From assembly GCA_002427755.1 (NCBI GenBank), contig DIYO01000001.1:186001-250000 (forward strand): a stretch of DNA of 64,000 nucleotides. The letters run 5' to 3'. Below, in pieces: positions 15,960-23,543 of this stretch. The stretch is from Roseivirga sp. UBA6052 (GTDB lineage: Bacteria > Bacteroidota > Bacteroidia > Cytophagales > Cyclobacteriaceae). Both the position numbers and the translations under genes were made by a program. The notes beneath the pieces are model-generated. The model saw only the letters and a list, made by a program, of their open reading frames with translations, was not told the origin of the DNA and did no database searches. The number at the start of each line of letters is the position of its first letter. The first letter of the stretch is position 1.

Positions 15960-16842
15960 TTTTTAGGGCAGATAAAACCGATCTTAGAGCACTTTCTAAA
16001 TCATTATTAGGAAATCCTCCGTCATAAGGTATTGAATTTAACGAATTGTTCGATTCGAACTCAAATCCATAAACATTCTTCAACTCATTAAGTGCTTCTA
16101 GAAGGGTTACCTCTTCTAAGAGCGTAACGCCATTCTCAAGCCAAGTTGGTTTCTCGGTTAGCTGTCTCTGCCAAGTTTTATTGAGCGTACTGTTTCTTAT
16201 ACGCACCCCATCACCAGGAAGCAGATCTTTGCTGATTTCGTTTTTATAAACGTTTACTTTACCGGTATAGCATACAACATCTAGTAATTTCTGCCTCTGT
16301 CTTACATTAAAAGAGGTGCCAAGTACTTTTATGGTTCCCTGATTCGTTACTACTTCGAAATTGATACCCTTTGTCACTTCAAAGAATGCTTCGCCTTCAA
16401 GATCTAACAATCTGTTTTCTGCAAAGTCGTCTTCATTATAACGCAAGGATGAACTGGCATTGAGCACTACAACAGATTGGTCGGGTAAGGTTATCGTTTC
16501 TGTTTCACCTGCTAATGTTTCAAAGGTTACATAGCTAGGTCGGGTAAGGAAGTAAACAAGTGAAATTCCTACTAGAACAACCGCAGCCGCTGCATAACGC
16601 ACAAATGGTCTAAAGGAGATGACTTTAGTTTCAGATTTTGAAGCATCTCGTTTCGACTTTAAAGCATCCAATTGTGCTTCAACATCGTATTCTGGTAGTG
16701 CCATTCTATCTGTAGCATTAACAATAGCTTGATACTCCGCAAAATCTGCAGAGTTTTCGAATGACTTTTGCTCATCAGGAGAAAGTTCTCCTGCTAGCCA
16801 TTTGGCTAAAAAGTCTTCGCTATCGCTAATTCTATCACTCAT
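15898..16842 (-). CDS. FecR-family anti-sigma factor
   Basis: Inner-membrane signal relay of 314 residues: cytoplasmic N-terminal region (1-80, start 'DFLAKWLAGELSPDEQ'), one membrane helix (82-100), periplasmic FecR domain ('LPDQSVVVLNASSSLRY', 'VLGTSFNVR' with its typical GTSFNV box), and a C-terminal STN-like domain (DUF4974 type, about 245-312, 'VTLLEALNELKNVYGFEF'). It holds the ECF sigma factor in check until the TonB receptor signals. The gene is 55 bp downstream of the sigma gene, and this gap contains a bipartite promoter-like element (16860-16893), so anti-sigma and receptor may be boosted separately from the sigma gene. Confidence 0.92.
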   Translation of the reverse strand: MSDRISDSEDFLAKWLAGELSPDEQKSFENSADFAEYQAIVNATDRMALPEYDVEAQLDALKSKRDASKSETKVISFRPFVRYAAAAVVLVGISLVYFLTRPSYVTFETLAGETETITLPDQSVVVLNASSSLRYNEDDFAENRLLDLEGEAFFEVTKGINFEVVTNQGTIKVLGTSFNVRQRQKLLDVVCYTGKVNVYKNEISKDLLPGDGVRIRNSTLNKTWQRQLTEKPTWLENGVTLLEEVTLLEALNELKNVYGFEFESNNSLNSIPYDGGFPNNDLESALRSVLSALKIDYEYDSNNNKLVLKGTMDM

Positions 16843-16859
16843 TTATACCAATTTCGCCT

Positions 16860-16893
16860 TTACATACGTTAGGAGTTTCTTTACCCCACCCCC
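16860..16893 (-). promoter_or_regulatory. Bipartite element, candidate ECF-sigma promoter (copy B)
   Basis: Minus strand: GGGGGTGGGGTAAA (16893-16880), 12 bp, GTATGTAA (16867-16860), then 17 bp to the ATG of the anti-sigma gene. It is the twin of the plus-strand element at 11497-11530. Its place between the sigma and anti-sigma genes fits an autoregulatory promoter for the anti-sigma/receptor pair. Confidence 0.6.
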
Positions 16894-16897
16894 TGAA

Positions 16898-17404
16898 TTA
16901 AATATTTTTATAAACTTCTCTAATCTTTACTAAAGCCTTATGCATTCGCTTTTCTACCGCCTTCACACTAACATCAAGTAGTTCGGCAATCTCGTTGTAA
17001 GTCTTTTTTTCAATTCTATTCAAAAGAAATACTTCTCTTTGCCCTTCAGAAAGAGAATCTATCGCCCTCTTGATTTTATCATCAAACTCTGATACCTCCA
17101 TATGATACTGGGGGTCTTCATTATCTGTTGTCTTACTAATGAATGGAATGTGCTTTTGTTTGGTCTTGTCTTTATCTACCAGTTTTAGCATCTGATTCTG
17201 CGCTACCTTAAACAAGTAAGCCTTCGCCATTTCTGGTAATACTTTCTCGCAGTTTTTCCAAAGCGTCAAGAAGGCTTCCTGGACCATATCTTCGGAACGT
17301 TCTACGTCTTTATACTTAAAGATTAGGAAGTTTCTTAATAGGGGAGCGATCGTCCTAAACAGACGCTCATAAGTAGACTCGGCACATACATTTTGATCAC
17401 TCAC
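16898..17404 (-). CDS. ECF sigma factor (FecI-like)
   Basis: RNA polymerase sigma factor of the extracytoplasmic-function class, 168 residues. Region 2 covers about 10-80 ('SEDMVQEAFLTLWKNCEKVL', 'AYLFKVAQNQMLKL') and region 4 about 115-165 ('LSEGQREVFLLNRIEKKTYN', helix-turn-helix 'EIAELLDVSVKAVEKRMHKA'). Region 3 is absent, as in all ECF factors. The start is a GTG (MSDQNV). It sits 50 bp after the end of the retinal-forming gene with no hairpin between, so read-through from the rhodopsin operon is possible. With the next two genes it forms a complete sigma/anti-sigma/receptor relay. Confidence 0.93.
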   Translation of the reverse strand: MSDQNVCAESTYERLFRTIAPLLRNFLIFKYKDVERSEDMVQEAFLTLWKNCEKVLPEMAKAYLFKVAQNQMLKLVDKDKTKQKHIPFISKTTDNEDPQYHMEVSEFDDKIKRAIDSLSEGQREVFLLNRIEKKTYNEIAELLDVSVKAVEKRMHKALVKIREVYKNI

Positions 17405-17454
17405 AATCTCTAAGATGTAAAGAAATGATTTGGTGTCAAACCTTAGCGAAAATT

Positions 17455-18411
17455 TTATTGCGCACTGTGCTTATCAAAGTAATTGTAGAAGCGCTCATAA
17501 ATAAACATATGTGGAAGTGTGAGCATAGAGATGGCTACCAGAAATAGCATTTCTGAACGGATTTCACTCCCTAAATAGTAAGTTGCCGCCAACATTAAGC
17601 ATATCCCAAATATACTAATGAGTGTAAAGGGCAGGCTTTCCCTTACAAAGGTTTTCGGATTAAAAGCTTGTCGCGTACTTACTTTATCTATTTGAACCTG
17701 AGATGCTCTAAGGGCATGCCAAAGCCCAAAGAAAATACCAAAACTCACGAGCAAATTACACTGAAGAGAGAGCAAGGCTATTACAGCTAATTCTATCCAT
17801 TCAATCAACATGGTTTTCCAACTCTGTTTTCCGATAAGACTCATCATAGAGAGAAGAGTGGCTATTACGGCAACAGCAATGATTAATTGGGAATTATTCA
17901 CATTGAGAAAGCTCAAATCTAGCCTTGGAATAGCTGATTGAATTAACGCTTTGGATTCCTCGAGATTCAGCAAAACAATTAAACAGAGTACTAATACGCC
18001 CCATATTGTGTAATAGATTTTCTTAAGCCAGTTCATTTCAGGTACTGGAATATATTGAAGTTGAGTCTGGCCAAAGTGATAGGCTGAAATTACCAAGAAC
18101 AGGACTAAGGCAAAGGATGGAAGCAGTAGCCAAATGATCCCCATAGAGCCAAGAATGAACAGATATTTAACAATAAACGATCTTGGGATTTTGGATTTGA
18201 ATTCTGCTTCATCGCTATTTACATATAAGATATGGTCTGTAGCACCATGCATGAGGCCAATGCTTATAACTACGATAATTGCTACTACATTGCTGATTAA
18301 TTCAGGTAGTAATTGAGACGCAAATAGGAGGGCAACTATAACGATTAAAGCCCGTGTTCTCGGGTAGAAGAATTCTATTTCAGAAATAGCTGTTTTAGAA
18401 ATGGTGCCCAT
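17455..18411 (-). CDS. blh: Brp/Blh-type beta-carotene 15,15'-dioxygenase
   Basis: Integral membrane enzyme (318 residues, about 8 helices) that splits beta-carotene into two retinals, the chromophore of the rhodopsin encoded two genes upstream. The histidines expected to hold the iron are present: H55 and H60 in 'GLMHGATDH', H112 in 'SAYHFGQ', H232 in 'GLWHALRA', H301 in 'LTLPHMFIYERFY'. The start overlaps the end of crtY by 37 nt, so the two are translated together. This arrangement is known from other marine Bacteroidota with proteorhodopsin. It is the last gene of the retinal unit. Confidence 0.94.
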   Translation of the reverse strand: MGTISKTAISEIEFFYPRTRALIVIVALLFASQLLPELISNVVAIIVVISIGLMHGATDHILYVNSDEAEFKSKIPRSFIVKYLFILGSMGIIWLLLPSFALVLFLVISAYHFGQTQLQYIPVPEMNWLKKIYYTIWGVLVLCLIVLLNLEESKALIQSAIPRLDLSFLNVNNSQLIIAVAVIATLLSMMSLIGKQSWKTMLIEWIELAVIALLSLQCNLLVSFGIFFGLWHALRASQVQIDKVSTRQAFNPKTFVRESLPFTLISIFGICLMLAATYYLGSEIRSEMLFLVAISMLTLPHMFIYERFYNYFDKHSAQ

Positions 18412-19505
18412 GGTAGCCTCATAAAGATCTTAACCTCGTCTAGAAGAGTAGATCTTTCATCTAAGAAAGTAAGTATTCTTTCCATGGAATTGTTTTTAAA
18501 AAGCTTGGTCATAATTCCTTTCACTTTATGCGGTTCATCTCTTATGATGCCTAATAATAGTCTATCATAAAATCTAAATCTGCTTTTTGCATAAGGTCTA
18601 TGGAAAGGAAGGTCGTTTTCAAGAGACTTGATGATGGACTTAACGTCATCTTGGATATTCTTGAATGTGTAACCAGTGGTTGGTTTAGTGAAACCACCTG
18701 AAGTGCCGATGTTCAGTACTCTACTAGAATTATAACGAGGAAATAAGAACTCAGACATTGGAATTTGTCCTTTTTCAGATTCTAGCACTTCATACTTTCC
18801 AAGCGCTAATGTTGTTGCGTATTGTTTAAAATGGACCTCGTAATCGTCTTCAGTTCTTATGCTAGGTGAGAATTCGGTGTATTCCACCAAAGCTTCGTAC
18901 TCATTAAAGGGTAGCACATAACCGAATTGCACGGTGTCAGCATTGGGAAGACTAAAATCCATCAATTTGACTTGATTGTCTTTGAATACTTTGTCTTGAG
19001 TTTTTATACGCTTTCCGTAAAAATGCTGCCATAAAGCAGGCTTCTCAGGTTTTTGGTTTATTAGTGAGATAGCACTATTAAAAACAAAAGAAGCTGTGTA
19101 TTCATCTTGACCTGCTTTTACAGTCACAATATCACCGGACTGTTCAATCTGGTCTACAACTAATTGCTTGAGTGTAAAACTGTGGTTTGAATTTATAGAA
19201 TTGAGCGTCTCTTTGTAGAAGGCTAGGGAATTGACATGAAAGTATTTCAGCTCTGAAAGCTTTTCTTTAATGTCTAATGAATCCGCTTTAAAGGATAAAT
19301 TTTGCCAAGAGACTTCTTGAGAAGAGGTGTAAGGTTGCTCTTCTCTTGACCAAAAACACCATGTTTTGTCATTAGTGGATTTGGTTTCGGTATCTAGTAA
19401 TAGAACTCTTTTATCATTGAGGAGATCGCTTTGGCTTAGTCCAAAAGCAAGTGAGAGTCCAGCACAACCAGTACCAACAATAATATAGTCGTAATGATTA
19501 GTCAT
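18375..19505 (-). CDS. crtY: Lycopene beta-cyclase, CrtY family
   Basis: Flavoprotein that closes the two beta-ionone rings of lycopene to give beta-carotene, the precursor of retinal. The 376-residue protein opens with the dinucleotide-binding motif 'YIIVGTGCAGLSLAFGL' (7-23) and carries the family motifs 'KTWCFWSREEQPY' (about 46-58) and, near 265-280, 'LNIGTSGGFTKPTTGYTF'. The gene lies between the rhodopsin and blh genes. The 51-bp gap from the rhodopsin stop holds a terminator-like hairpin (19513-19534) ending 7 bp before the ATG, so crtY is probably made at a lower level than rhodopsin. The rest of the carotenoid pathway (crtEBI) is not in the window. Confidence 0.93.
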   Translation of the reverse strand: MTNHYDYIIVGTGCAGLSLAFGLSQSDLLNDKRVLLLDTETKSTNDKTWCFWSREEQPYTSSQEVSWQNLSFKADSLDIKEKLSELKYFHVNSLAFYKETLNSINSNHSFTLKQLVVDQIEQSGDIVTVKAGQDEYTASFVFNSAISLINQKPEKPALWQHFYGKRIKTQDKVFKDNQVKLMDFSLPNADTVQFGYVLPFNEYEALVEYTEFSPSIRTEDDYEVHFKQYATTLALGKYEVLESEKGQIPMSEFLFPRYNSSRVLNIGTSGGFTKPTTGYTFKNIQDDVKSIIKSLENDLPFHRPYAKSRFRFYDRLLLGIIRDEPHKVKGIMTKLFKNNSMERILTFLDERSTLLDEVKIFMRLPWAPFLKQLFLK

Positions 19506-19512
19506 AAATAGG

Positions 19513-19534
19513 AAAGGGGACTAAAGCCCCCTTT
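19513..19534 (-). terminator. Attenuator-like hairpin between rhodopsin and crtY
   Basis: On the minus strand AAAGGGGGC-TTTA-GTCCCCTTT forms a 9-bp stem with one G-U pair, followed by CCTATTT. It starts 22 bp after the rhodopsin stop and ends 7 bp before crtY, where a ribosome site would be expected. It should end most rhodopsin transcripts while letting some pass. Confidence 0.65.
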
Positions 19535-19556
19535 CTTATTAATCTAATAAACCAGA

Positions 19557-20297
19557 CTATGCTGCAGCTTTAGCTTTAGCAGTTTCAGCAATGGCTACTG
19601 AGTAAATCACTAGACCAAAGCCAATTTTGTTGATTGCATCTGCTAGGTTGTAGAACAGATCGATGCTGCTTACCTCAAATGCACCAGACAATAAGTTACC
19701 AGGTAATACCATATAACCGATTGGATAGATAGACCATCCTAGAGTGATGAAGATTTTCAATAGGAACATTGCTCTGTCCATAGCAGGAGAGTTAGCTGCT
19801 TTCGCAAGCTTAGCTACATCACCAGCGAACACTTCGTATACAATGTATACATAACCTACTGTTGAAATAACACCCCACATGATGTTGTTATCAATTCCTG
19901 AAGTTTCACCAATGAAACCAGCAACTAGCATAACAGCAGAAGCAACGATTAACTTGAATAACGTACTTCCTTTAGCACCAAACGGTTTTGTTAATAAATA
20001 GAATTCCACACACATTAAAGGTACAGTAAGTGTCCAGTCCACATATCTAAATGCGGTTGGAGACTGACCTGTTTGTAGGTAGAAGTCTCTCATGTAGAAG
20101 TAGTGAACAGCTGCAATACCAGTGATCAAACCTGACACTAGTAAAGACATTTTCCACTTACCTTCAACTGAGCCTCTTTCCATAAAGAAGAATATGGAAG
20201 AAGCGAACATTGCCATGTAACCTATAAAGAAGGTGATGGCGATTGGATCTGCGTTGATAATCTTATCAAGATTTGCAACATCTACAGCAAATATCAT
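19557..20297 (-). CDS. Proteorhodopsin, green-tuned light-driven proton pump
   Basis: Seven-helix microbial rhodopsin of 246 residues in the inner membrane that pumps protons outward on light. Helix C reads 'FRYVDWTLTVPLMCVEFY': R84, D87 (Schiff-base counter-ion), T91 and E98 (proton donor) give the DTE pattern of proteorhodopsin proton pumps; M95 is at the spectral-tuning site (position 105 of the reference protein), where Met goes with green absorption in Bacteroidota. H65 corresponds to the counter-ion partner His75. Retinal binds K224 in 'DAINKIGFG'. The NDQ motif of sodium pumps is absent. Its own promoter and an operator-like inverted repeat lie upstream; crtY and blh follow. Confidence 0.97.
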   Translation of the reverse strand: MIFAVDVANLDKIINADPIAITFFIGYMAMFASSIFFFMERGSVEGKWKMSLLVSGLITGIAAVHYFYMRDFYLQTGQSPTAFRYVDWTLTVPLMCVEFYLLTKPFGAKGSTLFKLIVASAVMLVAGFIGETSGIDNNIMWGVISTVGYVYIVYEVFAGDVAKLAKAANSPAMDRAMFLLKIFITLGWSIYPIGYMVLPGNLLSGAFEVSSIDLFYNLADAINKIGFGLVIYSVAIAETAKAKAAA

Positions 20298-20349
20298 AGT
20301 AGTTATAATTTTTTGTTAACGTCTTGAGGACAGTCTGCTGAAGAATAAT

Positions 20350-20378
20350 GTTTAACAAAAGGATAAAAAAAGTTAAAC
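20350..20378 (-). promoter_or_regulatory. Inverted repeat at the rhodopsin transcription start
   Basis: GTTTAAC (20350-20356) and GTTAAAC (20372-20378) are perfect inverted 7-bp arms 15 bp apart. The upper arm touches the last base of the -7 box, and the pair straddles the expected start site: the usual place for a repressor. TTTTGTT occurs three times on the minus strand here (near 20406, 20376 and 20354). Confidence 0.4.
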
Positions 20379-20411
20379 AAAAGTAATTTATGGCAATCGT
20401 TTGCTAACAAA
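20378..20411 (-). promoter_or_regulatory. Promoter of the rhodopsin gene
   Basis: Minus-strand TTTG (20411-20408), 22 bp, then TACTTTTG (20385-20378), matching the Bacteroidota consensus in both boxes. It predicts a leader of about 75 nt. The -33 box overlaps the upstream terminator hairpin. Confidence 0.6.
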
Positions 20412-20442
20412 AAAGCCTCTCATTTCACAGAAAGGCTTTTTT
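20409..20442 (-). terminator. Terminator after the alpha-amylase gene
   Basis: AAAAAAGCCT (20409-20418) pairs with AGGCTTTTTT (20433-20442), a 10-bp stem with a 14-nt loop, ending in a T run on either strand. It separates the alpha-amylase gene from the rhodopsin operon. Confidence 0.8.
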
Positions 20443-20522
20443 CTTAATTTATGCAGAATGATTCTAAATTAACTACAGAATATAATATGGTAATACCTGA
20501 TTAAACAAAAATATAAAATAGG

Positions 20523-22382
20523 TTAATTTTGTAATTGTAGAATAGTAGTTGCTTTGGCTGGCACGGTAAAGTCTCCTGACACATCTATTGTAGAGTTATT
20601 CGCAATATTTGTTGCATTTGAATATCCTCTAAGCATTTCAATGTGTTTTGCTCTAGAGATTGTTGTTTCCTCTTCATTCATGTTCATGATTACCATAACT
20701 CTATCAGAATCAGTATACCTGAAATACACATAGACATTATTCTCAGGAAGGAAATGTAAAAGTTTACCATCATGAATAGCATCACTGTTCTTTCTCCAGT
20801 TAGATATGGTTGAGACATATTTGTGCATTTCATTTTCTAAATCTGTTCTTCCACTTGCAGTGAAAACAGATCTAGAGTCACCTTCCCAGCCGCCAGGCAT
20901 TTCTGCTCTTTTTGCACCATCTCCCCATTCTCCCGGACCTTGAGGAAAGCCTAATTCGGTACCATAGTATACTTGAGGAATCCCTCTGGTAGTCAATAAG
21001 AAGGCATATGCCATTTTCAAGTGCTCTGGCTTTTCTCCCAGAATGCTGTAAATCCTAGGCAAATCATGATTGTCTAAGAAGATGACATTCTTCATTGGGT
21101 CAGAGTACAGGCGGTCTTGAGAGAGAGCGTAATACAGTTTCATTATTCCCGATTCCCAACCAAAGTTTGAATTGAAACCATCTCTTACTGCGAAATGTAT
21201 TTGAAAGTCTGTAACACTTGGTAGGTAAGAGTTAAAACCATCATCTTCTCCTTCTTTGTCTTCTTGCCAGTAAGATTCGTGTGCTACAGTTTCAACCCAT
21301 GATTCACCTACGATATTAAAGTTAGGGTATGCTTCCAATGTCTCTTTAGCCCATCTAGCCATGTATTCTTTGTAAGGATAAACGTAGGTGTCCATTCGTA
21401 TACCATCTATTCCAGAGTATTCAATCCACCATAATGTGTTCTGAATGAGGTAATCTGCCAAGACAGGGTTTCTTTGATCCAAATCAGGCATCTCATTTAT
21501 AAACCAACCCTTTACGAGTTTGTCCATGTCATATTGAGAGGCATATGGATCAGAAGTTACTGTGCCTCTAAAACTTGTGTTGCCATAAACGCTTTGGTCA
21601 TGCACCCAATTGTTGAATGGGAGATCCTTCATCCACCAATGCTGATCTCCTATATGATTATGGATCATGTCCATGATAACCTTAAGTCCTTTATCGTGAC
21701 ACGCCTTAACAAAATCAACAAACTCTTTATTAGACCCGAATCTACGGTCGATCTTATACATGTCTGTTGCTGCATAGCCATGATAGGCTTTATATTCCGG
21801 TGTTTGGTCATTTTCAAAAACAGGAGTTAACCAAACTGCTGTCATCCCGAGATCTTTAATATAATCGAGATGATCGAGCACTCCTTGAATGTCACCACCA
21901 TGTCTTCCACTTGGATCTTCTCTATTGGCAGGCTCAAGCATACCTTCAATGGTATCATTATCAGGATTTCCATTCGAGAATCGATCAGGCATCAATAGAT
22001 AGATAACATCTTCGCTAGAGAAACCTTGATTTCGGTTGGTGTCTGTCGTTCTCTTTTTTAGTTCATAGGCTATTTTAATTCCTAAATCTCCACCAACGAG
22101 TGTAATGTCAAACTTTCCTGGTTGTACATCGGGACTGATTTCGAGATTTACGAAAAGATAATTCTTTGAATCCCCGGCAATTTGATTGACGAGTGTAATA
22201 CCCTCGTGATCTATGACAGCTCTTCTATCAGCTATATTCTCTCCATATAACATGATTTGAAGCTTTTCGGTAGGCATTTGAGCATACCAAAAAGGTGGTT
22301 CAACTTTTAGTCCTTGTGCTAAGGAATTAAACGCTAACGCAATAAGGATAGCTGGTGACAATAGAATCCTAGGTGTTTTCAT
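20523..22382 (-). CDS. GH13 alpha-amylase / neopullulanase, SusA-like
   Basis: Secreted or periplasmic starch- and maltodextrin-cleaving enzyme. The ATG at 22382 gives a signal peptide MKTPRILLSPAILIALAFNSLAQ; a TTG 9 codons upstream is less likely. Of 619 residues, about 25-115 form the cyclomaltodextrinase-type N-terminal domain, about 125-520 the GH13 barrel and the end a small beta domain. GH13 motifs: 'DMIHNH' (238-243), 'GIDGIRMD' with nucleophile D331, 'VGESW' with acid/base E360, 'FLDNHD' with D440. Domain order fits the SusA / neopullulanase group. No SusC or SusD is adjacent, so it stands alone, ended by the hairpin at 20409-20442. Confidence 0.92.
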   Translation of the reverse strand: MKTPRILLSPAILIALAFNSLAQGLKVEPPFWYAQMPTEKLQIMLYGENIADRRAVIDHEGITLVNQIAGDSKNYLFVNLEISPDVQPGKFDITLVGGDLGIKIAYELKKRTTDTNRNQGFSSEDVIYLLMPDRFSNGNPDNDTIEGMLEPANREDPSGRHGGDIQGVLDHLDYIKDLGMTAVWLTPVFENDQTPEYKAYHGYAATDMYKIDRRFGSNKEFVDFVKACHDKGLKVIMDMIHNHIGDQHWWMKDLPFNNWVHDQSVYGNTSFRGTVTSDPYASQYDMDKLVKGWFINEMPDLDQRNPVLADYLIQNTLWWIEYSGIDGIRMDTYVYPYKEYMARWAKETLEAYPNFNIVGESWVETVAHESYWQEDKEGEDDGFNSYLPSVTDFQIHFAVRDGFNSNFGWESGIMKLYYALSQDRLYSDPMKNVIFLDNHDLPRIYSILGEKPEHLKMAYAFLLTTRGIPQVYYGTELGFPQGPGEWGDGAKRAEMPGGWEGDSRSVFTASGRTDLENEMHKYVSTISNWRKNSDAIHDGKLLHFLPENNVYVYFRYTDSDRVMVIMNMNEEETTISRAKHIEMLRGYSNATNIANNSTIDVSGDFTVPAKATTILQLQN

Positions 22383-22443
22383 GAGATTAATTTTACTGAA
22401 GCTAATCAATTCAATTTGATGCCAAAAATCAAACGTTTGCGAT

Positions 22444-23436
22444 CTACTTTATCATAAAATCCAACACTTTATCCACCAAAGAAGCAGCCACCCAGGTTAG
22501 GAATGGAATGATTAAGTAAAACAGAAACCTGGAAGCAGTTGGAATATTAACAGGCAGTTCTAAAGTGTTTTGTATTATCTTCTTGTAGTTGATTAAGTCA
22601 ATGACGTTGATGTTGTCTAAGTTTTTACCAATTCTTGAGTGATCGAGTGCTGATATATCTCCTTCAATTGCGCGATCTATCAACATAACTTCTTTTTCCT
22701 TTGCCTTAGATATTCGCTTGTTAATTCCTTTAAGAGGCTTATAAACCATGTACAATATGGTAGGAATTAGAGCGATTATCGCTGGATTCGTCAGGTCGTT
22801 AAAATCAATTCCCGTAGCAAATAAGATAGAGTAAGCTCCCATAAAAGCTAATATGCTAATAATACCGGCTTTTGTAAGAGGCATGAACTGCTCGAGTTTA
22901 AGTAGGTCAATTTCTATCTTCTCGGACAATTCGTTCATTAAGATCATATTTCGGATGTAGATAGAATTAGATTGAGTTATTAAGACCCATACCAAAACAA
23001 TCATTAAGCCTGTCCAAGAAGTATAAATAACCAATTCAGAACTGCCGTCAACTATTCTGTATAGGGATGCGAAGTACGCATGACCTAAACCTACCATAAT
23101 GGCCACTAAAGTTTCGACCCATAGCCTTTTTTGATTATGGAAATCATTCTTTTTCTCTTCAATTTCAACTTTACTTAATTGTGCTCTGGCTAACAAATCA
23201 TTGAAATACTTATGATGAGCATTCTGGATTACACGACTGATGTATACAATGAATGCAATAGCCGAAATGCTATATGTACTTTTCTGATAATTGGACCAGA
23301 TTATCTGAATACCCTCAATTTTGTAAATCACGGTAAGTATGGCATAGAAGAACAATATCAATACGGCACTTACCAATAACGGATGAAGCCGGCCTGATGT
23401 GATTTTTAAGAGTAGGGGTGTGTGGGGGTGCTTCAT
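22444..23436 (-). CDS. Membrane protein of unknown function
   Basis: A 330-residue protein with about six predicted membrane helices (near 18-40, 52-68, 107-125, 137-153, 192-228 and 305-325) and two long charged cytoplasmic loops (70-105, 228-290). I do not recognise the family. It is 34 bp upstream of the amylase reading frame on the same strand and might be co-transcribed with it, but nothing in it points to sugar metabolism. The gene is divergent from the M24 peptidase gene at 23544. Confidence 0.75.
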   Translation of the reverse strand: MKHPHTPLLLKITSGRLHPLLVSAVLILFFYAILTVIYKIEGIQIIWSNYQKSTYSISAIAFIVYISRVIQNAHHKYFNDLLARAQLSKVEIEEKKNDFHNQKRLWVETLVAIMVGLGHAYFASLYRIVDGSSELVIYTSWTGLMIVLVWVLITQSNSIYIRNMILMNELSEKIEIDLLKLEQFMPLTKAGIISILAFMGAYSILFATGIDFNDLTNPAIIALIPTILYMVYKPLKGINKRISKAKEKEVMLIDRAIEGDISALDHSRIGKNLDNINVIDLINYKKIIQNTLELPVNIPTASRFLFYLIIPFLTWVAASLVDKVLDFMIK

Positions 23437-23543
23437 TTCATGAAAACGAAAAAACTCACATTTTTTAGCATGTAAGATTAGTCTCTATTCGCTCTTTCTG
23501 TATTTCTTATAATTTGCAGATAATCTCATTAACTTCTAAGAAC

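Noticed and set aside
20409..20442. A-rich hairpin as a rhodopsin leader structure
   Set aside because: It lies upstream of the rhodopsin -7 box and fits a terminator of the amylase gene.
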